Source: Monocercomonoides exilis (Eukaryota; Preaxostyla; Oxymonadida; Polymastigidae). Taken from it: a DNA stretch of 64,000 nt. The stretch is from assembly GCA_001643675.2 (NCBI GenBank), contig LSRY02000015.1:1194001-1258000 (forward strand). The letters are read 5' to 3'. Shown here one piece after another: positions 1 through 10,468 of this stretch. The position numbers were made by a program, and so were the translations under genes. Below the pieces are notes generated by a model. That model did not search any database. It worked only from the letters and a program-made list of their open reading frames with translations, and had not been told where the DNA came from. Every line of letters starts with the position of its first letter. The stretch's first letter is position 1.

Positions 1-919
1 AGAAAGAAATTTCATTAATGAAATCATCCAATGGCACACCATCCAATCTTTCAAGATAAATGAAAAAGCTGCGACAAAAGCACCGACAGCAAGTAATATG
101 ATGCAGATGAATGTTAAAGAAAATTTTTCGGCTTTAAATTGCCCATGTATTTGAACTAAAATAGAAATCATTTGAAACAAAAAAAAAATAATTACCGTTA
201 TTTGCAAATTATAAATGTAGATGTTTAAAGTCAAAAATATATTGCAAGCATACATGATAGAATCAACAGCATGACAGAAACGATAAATGAAACAACAAGT
301 AATATCGGAAAAACAAGCAGCATTTGCATTAAATTTTTGTGAATCTGTTTTCAGCACGAATAATCAGATAAAATCATGTTAGTGGGAGAAAAAGTGATTC
401 TTCACACTGATTCAATGCAATAAACACTTTGAACGGAACAATCTATTGTTATGCTTTTTTGAAGTGCTTCCAACCCAGTGGAAATGCCAATCACTAAAAG
501 AAAAATGCTTAAATTGATAAAATTTTATGCATCATACCTGCATATAAGATTCCAGACGATACAAAAGCAGCAACTGCAACAATTGGGGTGAGAAACAGCA
601 CGAACACAAGGAAGAATTGTGAGATAATGATTACAACATTATTTCTTCGCTTTGGGTTGCAAAAGCAAACGGCCAACAAAGAAAATACGGCTGTGAAAAA
701 AAGCAATAGGCTCATCTTTTGTAAACCAGTTTTTTATAATGATTTGATTTTTTAAAATGAAAATAGTAATAAACAAACCCCCATGAAAATCCATACAAAA
801 GACAAAGAAGATAAAAACTTAATCGACATGCCCATGATGGCGCATGCAAGGGATAATAAAATAAATCCCAGCACTCCAAACCAGCATCGCGTAGCAAGCG
901 AATCTCGCTTGGTACACAT
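1..919 (-). CDS. Multi-pass (tetraspan-like) membrane protein, 3' part outside window
   Basis: Three exons can be joined in phase: 919-779 (47 codons), 715-538 and 344-1, continuing off the left edge. Introns are 778-716 (63 nt, donor GTTTGT) and 537-345 (193 nt, donor GTATGA, CACTAAC branch-like motif). The start at 919 gives an N-terminus beginning MCTKRDSL, followed by hydrophobic segments near residues 12-35, 41-66 and 74-105. A Cys-rich stretch with a CC pair comes next, then at least two more hydrophobic segments. The first three helices, with Cys residues just after the second (AVCFCNPKRR) and GILYA ending the third, resemble the TM1-TM3 plan of tetraspanins. The following loop is much shorter than a tetraspanin large loop, so this is a tetraspan-like call only. 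A longer reading frame at 975-712 in the first exon region is a different frame that does not join to the second exon. Divergent from the next gene, with 171 bp between the two ATGs. Confidence 0.55.
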
Positions 920-1090
920 AAAGAATTATTTGCGAATCTTATAAGTATGGTAAACGATATGATCTTTCTGATCATTCACTCTCCAAAATAAAAATTTTTG
1001 GAGAACAAAATATTAAATTCTTCTTTTTCGCTCGATACAAAAGGATAACATTGATTTAAACGCACTTCATTTATTTATGTATTTTTGTTA
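920..1090. promoter_or_regulatory. Divergent intergenic region between membrane-protein and Ser-rich genes
   Basis: This 171-bp AT-rich gap separates two start codons pointing away from each other, so it must hold the upstream signals of both genes. No TATA-like or other specific element could be recognised. The role follows from position only. Confidence 0.35.
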
Positions 1091-4000
1091 ATGCTTGAAA
1101 GCCAATTTTCATTTCCATTTAATTGCAAAATCGACGCTCAAAGCAAAATATCAATATGGAGACAGTTGAATCAACAGAGCAATAAATCACAATTTTCACC
1201 TCAAAATGTTCCTTGCACTTCTTCGCCATGTGTTGAAAAAACTGGCGAGAAGTGTTTGTTCGAAAGGCAAGAACTTCTGCTTGAAGAACTTGAGGAAGTG
1301 CCACTTGAACTTATTGAAGGATTAAGGGAACATAGTCTCGAGGATTTTCGAACGCTAATTCGTCTTTGGACTCCTTCTTTTTTCACGTACGATCAGTTGC
1401 TTCAGATTAAAGCTGTTGAATTTGAAGATGAACAATCAAAAGGAAAAACTTGGACAGCTGAACTTGAAGCAATGGTTAACTCAACATTCAACAAAACGCC
1501 AAAACAAAAAGCTAAAAAGATAAGTCCATTACTGTCTATGCCCGAATTAGCTTCACAGGATTATCATACGCGCCCTTCTCAAGCCCATATGTTTGTATCT
1601 CTTCTTACGGTTGAAGATTTGGAATGGCTTAAAAAAGAACTTGCGCCAAAGCAAAGTTGGAGAGAACTTGAAAGCACATATATTGAAGAAGAAGACATGT
1701 TTGAGGAAGATTCTTCAACTATCTTTAGAGATGTTATCAACAAAACCTCAGATGAATCATGGAAAAGAACTCTTTCATTAAATATTACAGAAGGTGACAA
1801 TAGAAGAAAAATTGACTCACAAAATTCAACAAAAATTATTCGAAAAAATGAAGGAAAATCAGATGATAAAAATTCAATAAGTATTAAGAAAGTTTCATCA
1901 GAAAAATCTTCTGTTGAAGAAACCAAAGAAGACCAAGACGCAAATAATGAACAAGACTTAGAAAATGAAACTGAAACGGACAATTCTGCAAATAAATCTT
2001 CACTTTTTCTTTCTCCGGTCTCGTTGAATATGGCAAGGAAATCGGTCATTCGACGACTTGCAGTTGAATATGAGAATGAGATATTTCGCAAAAACGCCAA
2101 AAAACTTGAAAGACAAAAACTTTTTGAAGAAAAAGTCAGAAAAGGAGAAATTGAAGAGATCAAAGACAGAACAGTGAAAAATAGCATCAGTGAAAATGAT
2201 GAAGAAGTCTCAACATACACAAAAAATGCAGAAATACTTAAAGAAATGGATGAATCCGGAGATAATGAAGATGTTGATTCTGAAACCGGAGAAATTCTGT
2301 TCGGAGCGAAAGAGCTGAAAAGGAAAGCGCTGCGTAACCAGAAAGTGTGGGAGGAGAAAAAACTTCGAGATCAAAGGAGAGAGAAGATGGTGCAGCAACT
2401 TGAGAAAAGCAGAAGGGCGATGCTTGAAAAGGAGAAACAGAGGAAAGCAGCAGAAGGAAGAGTAAGGATGCTGAGAGAAAGAGAAGAGCGGCAAAGAAGA
2501 AGGATGCGCGCGGGGATAGGAAGAGTGTATAGAACAAATGTGCAGAATCAGTTGGAAAATGAGGCAGTGACTCAGAAAATGGGAGTTGAAGCGGACAATG
2601 AAGAAACAAAGATATCAACTTTTTCTGACTCATTTTCACCAGAACTTTGTTACACTTTTGATAAAATAGTACCTGAAGAGTTGTTTATTAACGCAAATAA
2701 TACATTTTCATCATCGTATTCTTCTTCTTCTTCTTCTTCTTCTTCTGGAATGCCAACCATTTTATCAGATAGTCCTTCAACCAAGCAACAACCTAATTCG
2801 ATCCAGACTTTATCAAACACTGAAATTCAAAACTTTTTATCAACAACTTCTTCTTCTTCTTCCTCTTCCTCTTTCACTTCCACTTTGTCTTCTATTCCTT
2901 TTTTTGATTCACCACAAACATCTCTTCAAACACTTAACTTTTCCCCACAAAGAACAACCTCTGCGCCTGGTTGGCAGCCAAAACGATCAAAAACTAAAGT
3001 TGTTCATAAATATGCTCCTTATTCTACAAGAATCAATGAAATTGTACGCTCTTTGAAAACAGGTGATGTTACAGAAGCAACATTATCTCAAATACAAATG
3101 AATTCATCCTCTTCTTCTTCCTCCTCATCAAAAGCACTTTCTCAACCAACTTGTCAAAGCAAGTCACAAACCACACAACATTCAAATCTCACTCAACAAC
3201 CTATGTCTTCATCCCCAGCTGAATGGGAGCTTGTCATTGAGCGCGGCCGAAGAGCGGCACAGCGCCGTTTGAAAAAACAGAACCAGAAGCGGAAAGAGAA
3301 AGAGAGAGAAATAAATAGAATGACAGCCGAGCGCTTGAAATCTGAGTTTGGAGATGAAAGTTACCCGAATTTCACTCCGCCGCTGACAAAACCTCAGTTG
3401 TCGCCTGAAAGGAAGATCAGTTCGATGATTTATGTTCCTTTTACAACAGTACAGCCTGTGAAAGTGACAAAGGCTGTAACTCCACTCAATAAATATGAGC
3501 ATTCTGCCAATCAGATGAAAAGAGGGGAGAATGCGAAGAGTTCTTCTTCTGATGTGTTTGCAGCACTGCCAATGACTGTTCAAAAGCAATTGGTTGAAAA
3601 AGAAGATGGAACAAAGGAAATAACAGGAGTATCAATTTTGGATGATAAAAACAAAATAAAAACTGGAAAATCGGAGCAAAACGGACAATCAACTGTTATT
3701 TCAGATGAAAAAGAAGAAGAAATAAAAGTTAAAACCACAGAAAATAGCAAATCGGCTGGTACTATACAATCTTCTATGAAAAGTCATTTGTCATCAATTG
3801 GATCTGTAAATGCTGCTGCTCCATTTTTTGATCGACAATACAAAGTGAATTACAAAGGCTTATCTTCAACAAAAGAAGACGAGCAGAAAACTGGTTCAGA
3901 AGCTAATTCCAATCCTTCCATGTTTAGTAAAGTTAAAATGGAACGTATCAGAGAAATTGAAGGAAAAGGAGGAGGAGAAAGAAAAGAAAGAGGAGAAAGA

Positions 4001-7000
4001 GGAGAAGAAGAAAGAGGAGAAGGAGAAGATGGAAATAGTGATGAAGAATTAGATGCATATGAACGGCCTATTTACAGATTCGATGAATCTTCACAGTCAA
4101 CACCTTGTTTGCCTCTTCAAGCACAAAAGCTATTAAAAAATGGATTTAATAATTTTCCTGTGAAAAAGAAGGATTCAATCAAAAAAAGTATTTCTTCTTC
4201 AGAAATAAGTGGAATTAAAAATCCGAACAAAATAAAGCATTCACCAGAAGAAGTGGAAGAATACATTCAGTCAGTCATTGCGTCACAGACACATAATTCA
4301 TCTCAAACACTTCAATCAGATGCATTATCTTCTTCTTCCTCATCATCAACTTCCTCATCCTCCTCCTCCTCTTCATCTTCTTCCTCTCTTTCAGCAGTAA
4401 CAGAAGCTCTCCCTCCAATTTCAATGACAGGCACCGTTGAGTTATCCTTGCTCCGCCTCACCCGCCGCCTCCAAATGAAAGAGGAGCTGCTGAAGAGAAC
4501 AGCCGAAGAGCAAACTCAACAGGAGCAGCTTGCTTCTTCTTCTTCTTCTTCTTCAGCGCTTTTATCATCAGGAGCCAATGCGAGTGGGAGTGCAGGGCAA
4601 AGCAGCGATGGACTAAGTGGAGGTAAAAGGAAAAGGCCGAGGTATGGCACGGCGTGGTATATTGACCCAGAGCTGTGGGATCATTGGAACCAGTGGAACG
4701 AGCTGGCAGAGGCACAGCAGATTGGAGAGAGGAAGCTGAAGATGATGGCGCTGGGGGAAGGGCAGCTGGACATGGAGAGAGAGAAGGAGAGGGAAAAGGA
4801 AATGAAGAGAAGAAAGATGATTGAGAAGATTTTGAGGGAGAAAGCAGAAAAGGAGAAGAAGAAGAAGGTGATGGAACAAGAAAAAGCGCCTTCAAACCGG
4901 CCGGCCACTTCTTTGTCGCATCCAACAATTCCTCCGCTTATGCTTTCTTCCACAAATCGTGCTGTGACTTCTTCAGTTACAGAAAGACAGTTCCATTCAT
5001 CTCAGTTCTCCAAGCCTTCTTCTTCTTCTTCTTCTTCTTCTTCACTTTCTCGCTTGCCACAAACAAATCGCGAAAAGTCTTTTGGAAAGCATAACACTCC
5101 AAATCAGAATCTTTCATCCACAACCAGATCAACCTCTTCTTCTTCTTCCTCTTCCTCTTCACTTTCTCTTCGTCATTCCCCTTTATCCTCCTCTCGCACT
5201 CGCTCCACTGTCCATCTCCCCTCCGTTCACTCCACACCCGCCTCACGTTTTCTTCCTCCGAATCCAGAGAAATTGGGATTGGCACACGCACAGCACAACA
5301 CATCGCTTCCGTTGCAGCGATTCACTTTTCTCTTTCACGACCAGCTGCCTCAGATGGTTTTTCCGCATATCACACGCAGTGCACCCACGAAGATCAAGAT
5401 GGATGAGAGAGAGAAAGAGAAGATCAAAGAGGAGGGGGAAATGGGGGAGAAGAATGAGAAAGTGAAGGAGGATGGAAAAAAGGATGATTTGGAGGATAAA
5501 AAAATAATAGGCTCAAGTTCATCGTCTCCTTTATTATCCTCAACAACCTCTTCTGCTTCTTCTTCTTCTTCCTCCTCTTCTTCTTCTCTGGAACGATCTC
5601 CTCTTTCCCAGTCAGCGCTCACCTCTCGTTCTCTCCTCTCTCACACCCCCTTTTCCACCCCCTCTTCCTCCCCGCTTTCATCTGCTGTTTCTTCTCCCCG
5701 CACTCTTTCGCGTTCTTCTTCACTTGCGCAATATTCTTCAACTTCACTGGAAGAGTTGCCAGTCAGAAAGGAATGGCAAGGAAAAGAAGAGGAAGAGATG
5801 GAGTTGGAGAAGCAGTACAGGCGCATTGAAAGGAAATACGGGCAAGTTGGAGGGTGGAGTGAGCTGGATGTGCTGATGGAGGACGAATCGTCTGGATTCA
5901 GTGACGATGATGATGATGAGAGTGATAAAAATAATGAGGAAATGGATGTTGATATGATTGAAGAGGAAGAAGGGGAAAGAGAAGGAGAAGGAGAAGGAGG
6001 TAAAGGAGAAAATGAGTTTGATTCAGACCTAAAGAATTTAAAGCTTACGAATGAAAAGAGCGAAAAAGAAAATTTTGGCCGATTGTTTTCTGGAAATCCT
6101 TCTTCTTATTCCACTTCTTCTTCTTCCTCTTCCTCTTTATCTCGTTCATCCTCACAGCAATCACTTGCCCCACTCACAAAACCACTTTCGCGCCCTTCCA
6201 CACAAACGTCACTCTTTCACTTGAATCTTCCTGTTCAACCGTCTTCTCTTTCTTCAGGTACAACAAGTGCTCAGCTTGCCTCTCCTCATTCTGTGCCTTC
6301 TTCAGCTCTGCAAAGAAGAGATTCATTTTCTGCTTCAACAACAAAGCAATCCCTTTCTCCAAAGCCTTCGTTTTCTACTATTCCTTTGACTCTGAATGGA
6401 AGCTCGGCTCAGCTAAGAAGCTCAACTGCTCATTTGCAAAAGGTTCAGCCTTCTTCCTCTTCCTCCTCCTCCTCCTCTTCTTCTTCTTCAACAATCTCTT
6501 CATCCACTTCATCCTCATCATCATCACCTTCTTCTTCTTCTTCTTCTCCCCTGTCTGACACACGCCCCACTCTTCCTGTTTCCACTCCTCCACAGCCCAA
6601 AGTGATCATGGCTAAAGCACTTGCACACCATCTAACTGAAAGAGAAGAAGAGCGGATGGCTCTGTCGCATCGCCGTGTGCTTTCGCTCTCTCGTCTTCTG
6701 TCTCTTTTTTTGGATGCCGTTTCTGTTGTCCAGAAGCGGGAGCAGTTTATGCGAGAGACGGGGGCGCCTGAATCAGTGGCCATCAACATATACCCAGACC
6801 CACCTCCTGTGGCACACAACAAGTGGATGCTGACGATGCTGCCGGGGCTGTTTAGGCAGCTGAAGGAGGAAGGGACGTGGGAAGACGCTGTGAATGCGGC
6901 GGCGGCGGTGGCTGCACAGCAGGGCGAAACGGCAGACGAGAAGAGGATAAAGAAGCAGAGGACGCTGATGGAGGAGGAGCAGAAGGAGAAGAGGAAGAAG

Positions 7001-7732
7001 GAGAAGGAGAAGTGGAGAAGGTTGAAGAGAGAGAGAATGAAAAAGGAAAATGATAAACTGCAACAGAACTCAAAACAATCAACAGCAAATGAAATGTTGC
7101 CAAGTGTATCACAGCAAAAGCATACCAAATACAATTCTTCTGCTTCTTCTTCAACTTCTTCTCCTTCCAATTCTTCTCAGAAGTCTGAGAACCGCAAAGT
7201 TGATGTTCACCAGCTGACACGCGAAACACTCACATGGCTGTCACAAATATCAATTGACAGAGGAGCTGCCACAATCAAACCTTCCTCTAAAAAAACACAG
7301 AAAGGCACGAATTCATCCTCTTTCTCATCATCATCTTCTTCATCTTCTTCTCAAACTTGTTTGCACAGATTGCCTTCATCTTCTTCTTCTTCTTCTTCTT
7401 CATTTTCCTCCTCTGAACAAACTCCTGTTCCTTTCGCACTCGATCCCAAGGCATTCAACCAGCTTGTCGACATTGTGTCTGTGATGGCGCTTGGAACAAC
7501 CGTCGCCAGCGAGGCAAAGGAATACGAGAAGCATCACAAACTGCAGGAAAAAATGGAGCAAGGCACAATCAGCGATCCGAACACAACTTCTTCCTCTTCC
7601 TCTTCCTCCTCTTCTCCTTCTCCTTCTTCTCATTCACCTGCCTCTCAGGTTCAGCAGATGACAACAAAGCCGTCTGAGTGTTTTGCGCTGCAGTTGTTTG
7701 AGGAATGGCAGAGAGAGACAGGAAAAATATGA
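1091..7732 (+). CDS. Giant Ser-tract coiled-coil protein, unknown function
   Basis: A single uninterrupted frame of 2,213 residues ending in TGA. The upstream in-frame TTG at 1085 is not a credible start, so the ATG at 1091 was chosen. The N-terminal about 200 residues are acidic and look globular (ELEEVPLELIEGLREHSLED). Highly charged coiled-coil segments (REREERQRRRMRAG and similar) then alternate with many pure serine runs of 8 to 15 residues encoded by TCT/TCC/TCA repeats. Ordered islands include one around GTAWYIDPELWDHWNQWNEL near residue 1200 and one near residue 1900 (RVLSLSRLLSLFLDAV, INIYPDPPPVAHNKW). The islands are GC-richer than the serine linkers. No family was recognised. The architecture of scattered short ordered blocks in low-complexity linkers fits a scaffold or cytoskeletal protein, but that is inference. 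Confidence 0.8.
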   Translation: MLESQFSFPFNCKIDAQSKISIWRQLNQQSNKSQFSPQNVPCTSSPCVEKTGEKCLFERQELLLEELEEVPLELIEGLREHSLEDFRTLIRLWTPSFFTYDQLLQIKAVEFEDEQSKGKTWTAELEAMVNSTFNKTPKQKAKKISPLLSMPELASQDYHTRPSQAHMFVSLLTVEDLEWLKKELAPKQSWRELESTYIEEEDMFEEDSSTIFRDVINKTSDESWKRTLSLNITEGDNRRKIDSQNSTKIIRKNEGKSDDKNSISIKKVSSEKSSVEETKEDQDANNEQDLENETETDNSANKSSLFLSPVSLNMARKSVIRRLAVEYENEIFRKNAKKLERQKLFEEKVRKGEIEEIKDRTVKNSISENDEEVSTYTKNAEILKEMDESGDNEDVDSETGEILFGAKELKRKALRNQKVWEEKKLRDQRREKMVQQLEKSRRAMLEKEKQRKAAEGRVRMLREREERQRRRMRAGIGRVYRTNVQNQLENEAVTQKMGVEADNEETKISTFSDSFSPELCYTFDKIVPEELFINANNTFSSSYSSSSSSSSSGMPTILSDSPSTKQQPNSIQTLSNTEIQNFLSTTSSSSSSSSFTSTLSSIPFFDSPQTSLQTLNFSPQRTTSAPGWQPKRSKTKVVHKYAPYSTRINEIVRSLKTGDVTEATLSQIQMNSSSSSSSSSKALSQPTCQSKSQTTQHSNLTQQPMSSSPAEWELVIERGRRAAQRRLKKQNQKRKEKEREINRMTAERLKSEFGDESYPNFTPPLTKPQLSPERKISSMIYVPFTTVQPVKVTKAVTPLNKYEHSANQMKRGENAKSSSSDVFAALPMTVQKQLVEKEDGTKEITGVSILDDKNKIKTGKSEQNGQSTVISDEKEEEIKVKTTENSKSAGTIQSSMKSHLSSIGSVNAAAPFFDRQYKVNYKGLSSTKEDEQKTGSEANSNPSMFSKVKMERIREIEGKGGGERKERGERGEEERGEGEDGNSDEELDAYERPIYRFDESSQSTPCLPLQAQKLLKNGFNNFPVKKKDSIKKSISSSEISGIKNPNKIKHSPEEVEEYIQSVIASQTHNSSQTLQSDALSSSSSSSTSSSSSSSSSSSSLSAVTEALPPISMTGTVELSLLRLTRRLQMKEELLKRTAEEQTQQEQLASSSSSSSALLSSGANASGSAGQSSDGLSGGKRKRPRYGTAWYIDPELWDHWNQWNELAEAQQIGERKLKMMALGEGQLDMEREKEREKEMKRRKMIEKILREKAEKEKKKKVMEQEKAPSNRPATSLSHPTIPPLMLSSTNRAVTSSVTERQFHSSQFSKPSSSSSSSSSLSRLPQTNREKSFGKHNTPNQNLSSTTRSTSSSSSSSSSLSLRHSPLSSSRTRSTVHLPSVHSTPASRFLPPNPEKLGLAHAQHNTSLPLQRFTFLFHDQLPQMVFPHITRSAPTKIKMDEREKEKIKEEGEMGEKNEKVKEDGKKDDLEDKKIIGSSSSSPLLSSTTSSASSSSSSSSSSLERSPLSQSALTSRSLLSHTPFSTPSSSPLSSAVSSPRTLSRSSSLAQYSSTSLEELPVRKEWQGKEEEEMELEKQYRRIERKYGQVGGWSELDVLMEDESSGFSDDDDDESDKNNEEMDVDMIEEEEGEREGEGEGGKGENEFDSDLKNLKLTNEKSEKENFGRLFSGNPSSYSTSSSSSSSLSRSSSQQSLAPLTKPLSRPSTQTSLFHLNLPVQPSSLSSGTTSAQLASPHSVPSSALQRRDSFSASTTKQSLSPKPSFSTIPLTLNGSSAQLRSSTAHLQKVQPSSSSSSSSSSSSSTISSSTSSSSSSPSSSSSSPLSDTRPTLPVSTPPQPKVIMAKALAHHLTEREEERMALSHRRVLSLSRLLSLFLDAVSVVQKREQFMRETGAPESVAINIYPDPPPVAHNKWMLTMLPGLFRQLKEEGTWEDAVNAAAAVAAQQGETADEKRIKKQRTLMEEEQKEKRKKEKEKWRRLKRERMKKENDKLQQNSKQSTANEMLPSVSQQKHTKYNSSASSSTSSPSNSSQKSENRKVDVHQLTRETLTWLSQISIDRGAATIKPSSKKTQKGTNSSSFSSSSSSSSSQTCLHRLPSSSSSSSSSFSSSEQTPVPFALDPKAFNQLVDIVSVMALGTTVASEAKEYEKHHKLQEKMEQGTISDPNTTSSSSSSSSSPSPSSHSPASQVQQMTTKPSECFALQLFEEWQRETGKI

Positions 7733-8560
7733 GTCTGATTATGTTGTTGATATCTTTTTTTGTATGTATTTAATTTAATATGTAATTACATGTGTGTGAA
7801 TGAGTGTGAGAAAGAGTTCATATATGTTTTATTAAAGTCTTTCAGAATATTAGGTTGTTTAACTATATGAAGTGTTTAAATGTTTTATTGTTATCATCTC
7901 ATTGTTTTATTGTTTGATCATTGTTTAATTATTTTTTTGATGCTTTGTTTCATAAAATATATCCCTTCTCTCATATTTTCTTTCGTCTCCATTTTTTATA
8001 TCTTCATTTGAATAAAGTTTGGGTTATGAATTGTGATTTTATTAAATATAATTTTAATAAATGAATTAAAGAATAAGTATATCGAACAAAAATTGCAAAA
8101 ACAAAAAATTTCAGAAGCATTCGAATTGTTATAAAAGATATGTTATCATATATGAGTGAAAGGAAAACAAATAAAATGTAGTGTTCTTGGAGGAAAATAA
8201 GAACTGTAAAGCTTTTTTGTTCAAAGCACAAAAAATAGTTTCACTCATTCCTTTATAAAACTCTTTCAGATCACAAAAAAAATAAAAGAAAAGAAAAGAA
8301 AAGAAAAGAAAAGAAAAGAAAAGAAAAAGAAAAGAAAAGAAAAGAAAAGAAAAGAAAAGAAAAGAAAAGAAAAGAAAAGAAAAGAAAAGAAAAGAAAAAA
8401 AGAAAGAAAGAAAGAAAGAAAAAGTGATTGGAAAATTATTTTTTTATCGATTTTGAAAAAAATGCTATTTGTTTCCTACAAAAGTTCTAGATTTTATGAT
8501 TTCTGGAGAATGAGAAAATCTATATTCAAAGTTTTCTCATTCAGTCGCTCACCGTTCATG
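7733..8560. other. AT-rich intergenic region
   Basis: AT-rich sequence downstream of the giant Ser-tract gene with several short T-runs and AATAAA-like hexamers that could serve in 3' end formation. The only distinct structure is the AAAAG/AAAG microsatellite listed separately. No supported coding exon was seen on either strand. Confidence 0.6.
8283..8424. repeat. (AAAAG)n microsatellite grading into (AAAG)n
   Basis: About 115 bp of near-perfect AAAAG pentanucleotide repeats with a single extra A near 8327, followed by about five AAAG tetranucleotides from 8399. It is strictly purine on the plus strand. It lies between the Ser-tract gene and the transposase relic. Confidence 0.95.
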
Positions 8561-10050
8561 CTAATTGTTAAATGTTACCAAAAATAATTCTCTATTTATT
8601 GTGGTTGTTCAAGTGAAACTAATTTGTTTATTTTTAAACTGGAAATGCCTTCAGTATTATCAACTTCAAGAATACCTTCATTTGAAACAGTTACAGCAGG
8701 ATTTCACGCCAAAATTATACCAACACTTCATTTCGTCTTTTTTATCTCGAAACTCTTCAAAAACAAAAGTTTTATTAATTCGTTCCTTCTTCGACGAATG
8801 AAAAAAGAGAAAAGTCAAAATTCCTTCAGACGAACGAATTGCAAAGGCACTCAGCTGGACCTTGAGTTTTATTTGTCAGATTCAAACCGGATATAAAAGA
8901 AAAAATGTTGCTGAGAATAAGAACATGTGAATGACCAGGAAACAAGAAAAAAGAGTGATGGAAATACCGAAAATTTCAGAGACAAAAGACAGTTAATCAC
9001 CAGAAAACATGAATGAGCCGTTCCGGTGAAAGTTTGTCATTATATACCTTCTCATAATTTTCATTCTTCTTTTTAATAAAGGCATTGCGAGGAATTGATG
9101 ATCGTCTCCTCAAGTGTGAGAGATGTGAAAAGAGTGAAAATGTCGGAACAAAACATTATCACCTGGAAAAATCATTTGACTCAATGTATGTGTGACAAAT
9201 ATTCTTCAATGATCTTTTGTGCTGATGAATCATGTTATCATGCCCATGAAGATACAAGAAAGATGAACCTAATTGTGGGAACAAATGAAAATCGTGAAAT
9301 TGATCACACACCTGTGGACAGAGGAGAAAAAAGAATATCATTGCTTCACTGCATTTCACTTGATGGAACCTTTGTTCCTCCTTGTTTTCTGGTGCAAAAA
9401 CCATTCAACATTAGATCCCTTCAATCTCTAGGCTATCAAATCGGAATTCATGGTTGTGTGGAAATCTGAAATTCGTCTATTTTCACAAAGGAGTTGTTCG
9501 AAAACTGGATTGAGAAAGTTATCATTCCCCATGTCAGCATGAAAAGAATGATTTTGCCAGACATACATGCACAAGCAGTGTTGATGCTTGATGGCTGCAG
9601 AATCCACCTATCGGATAATGTATTGACTCGACTTGCCAATTAAAATATCTTGCTTTTAGTTTTTCCTCCAAATGCAAACATTTTCTTCAAACATTGGATT
9701 TATCAATTTTCTCACTTTGGAAACTTCAAATTCAACAGGTTAGGCCTGGCTCAAATCACGACAGTGTGGAACAACTTTTATGGGTGGCAATGAACGCAAT
9801 ATTGCAAGTTTCTTCATCGATAAACATTTTTTCTGCTTTTAAAGAAAGTGGACTTGTGAATGATTTTCACAAAACTCCTTCAACAGCGCGGATCTTCAAA
9901 GAAAGCTTCGAAAAAGTGATTGAAATTGTGAAATTGAATAACAAATCATTAACACTGTCATGCACAAGAAAAACAAGACAAACAAAAGAAGGTGAATGTG
10001 GAATAATGAACATCGATAGAATGCCAGTTTGTTTTGGACTTCCGCAATAA
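8560..10050 (+). pseudogene. Decayed pogo/Tigger-like DDE_1 transposase
   Basis: From about 9080 the plus strand encodes a recognisable DDE_1-type catalytic domain, broken in several places. The first catalytic Asp sits in FCADES near 9224, followed by the usual strand motif SLLHCISLDGTFVPP. The second lies in VLMLDGCRIHLSDN near 9585. The third lies in HFLQTLDLSIFSLWK near 9690, matching the LQPLD motif of the family. A TGA at 9467-9469 and a TAA at 9641-9643 interrupt the frame, and a frameshift near 9675 is needed to reach the third motif. The stretch 8560-9060 contains only short open fragments, possibly remains of the DNA-binding half. No terminal inverted repeats were found by eye. The element looks old and inactive. 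Confidence 0.72.
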
Positions 10051-10468
10051 ACAATACTTGGTGAACAACAAAAATGTTTAAGAGTTTTTTTCATTCATAT
10101 TTCATGGAGCATTTCAAAAAAAACATGATTGAATAAACAAAATATTCATCAAATCTTTGTTTTTCTTAATTTCAATAATACAAAAAGAATTAACAATTAA
10201 CAAGAACAGTGAATATCTGTTCCATTTTTACCTGCTGTTTTGTTAATTTATTCTTTTTTTGTTAAAAATGGTGTGTTGTTGATGAAAAAGCTATGAATTT
10301 GAAGCATACATATTTTGAATGAAATATTTTCCTTTTCGAATAATTTTTCGTTTAAAGATGAAAATTAACCATAATAAATTTATAACAAAATTCGTTTTAA
10401 TATCTTGGCAATCCCGTTTTGAAAGCAAAATTTGAACTCTTATACCCACAAAATTATATATCATTGAC
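10051..10468. other. AT-rich intergenic region
   Basis: About 420 bp of AT-rich sequence between the transposase relic and the next gene. Only short open frames without recognisable content were seen. It presumably contains the promoter of the downstream coiled-coil gene. Confidence 0.5.

Noticed and set aside
712-975. 87-codon minus-strand ORF overlapping the first exon of the tetraspan-like gene
   Set aside because: A different frame in the same region starts at 919, has a phase-0 donor that joins the next exon exactly, and gives a better membrane-protein N-terminus.
8565-8896. Two overlapping plus-strand ORFs of 78 and 90 codons upstream of the transposase relic
   Set aside because: They have no motifs, are mutually exclusive in frame and are probably debris of the element's 5' part.
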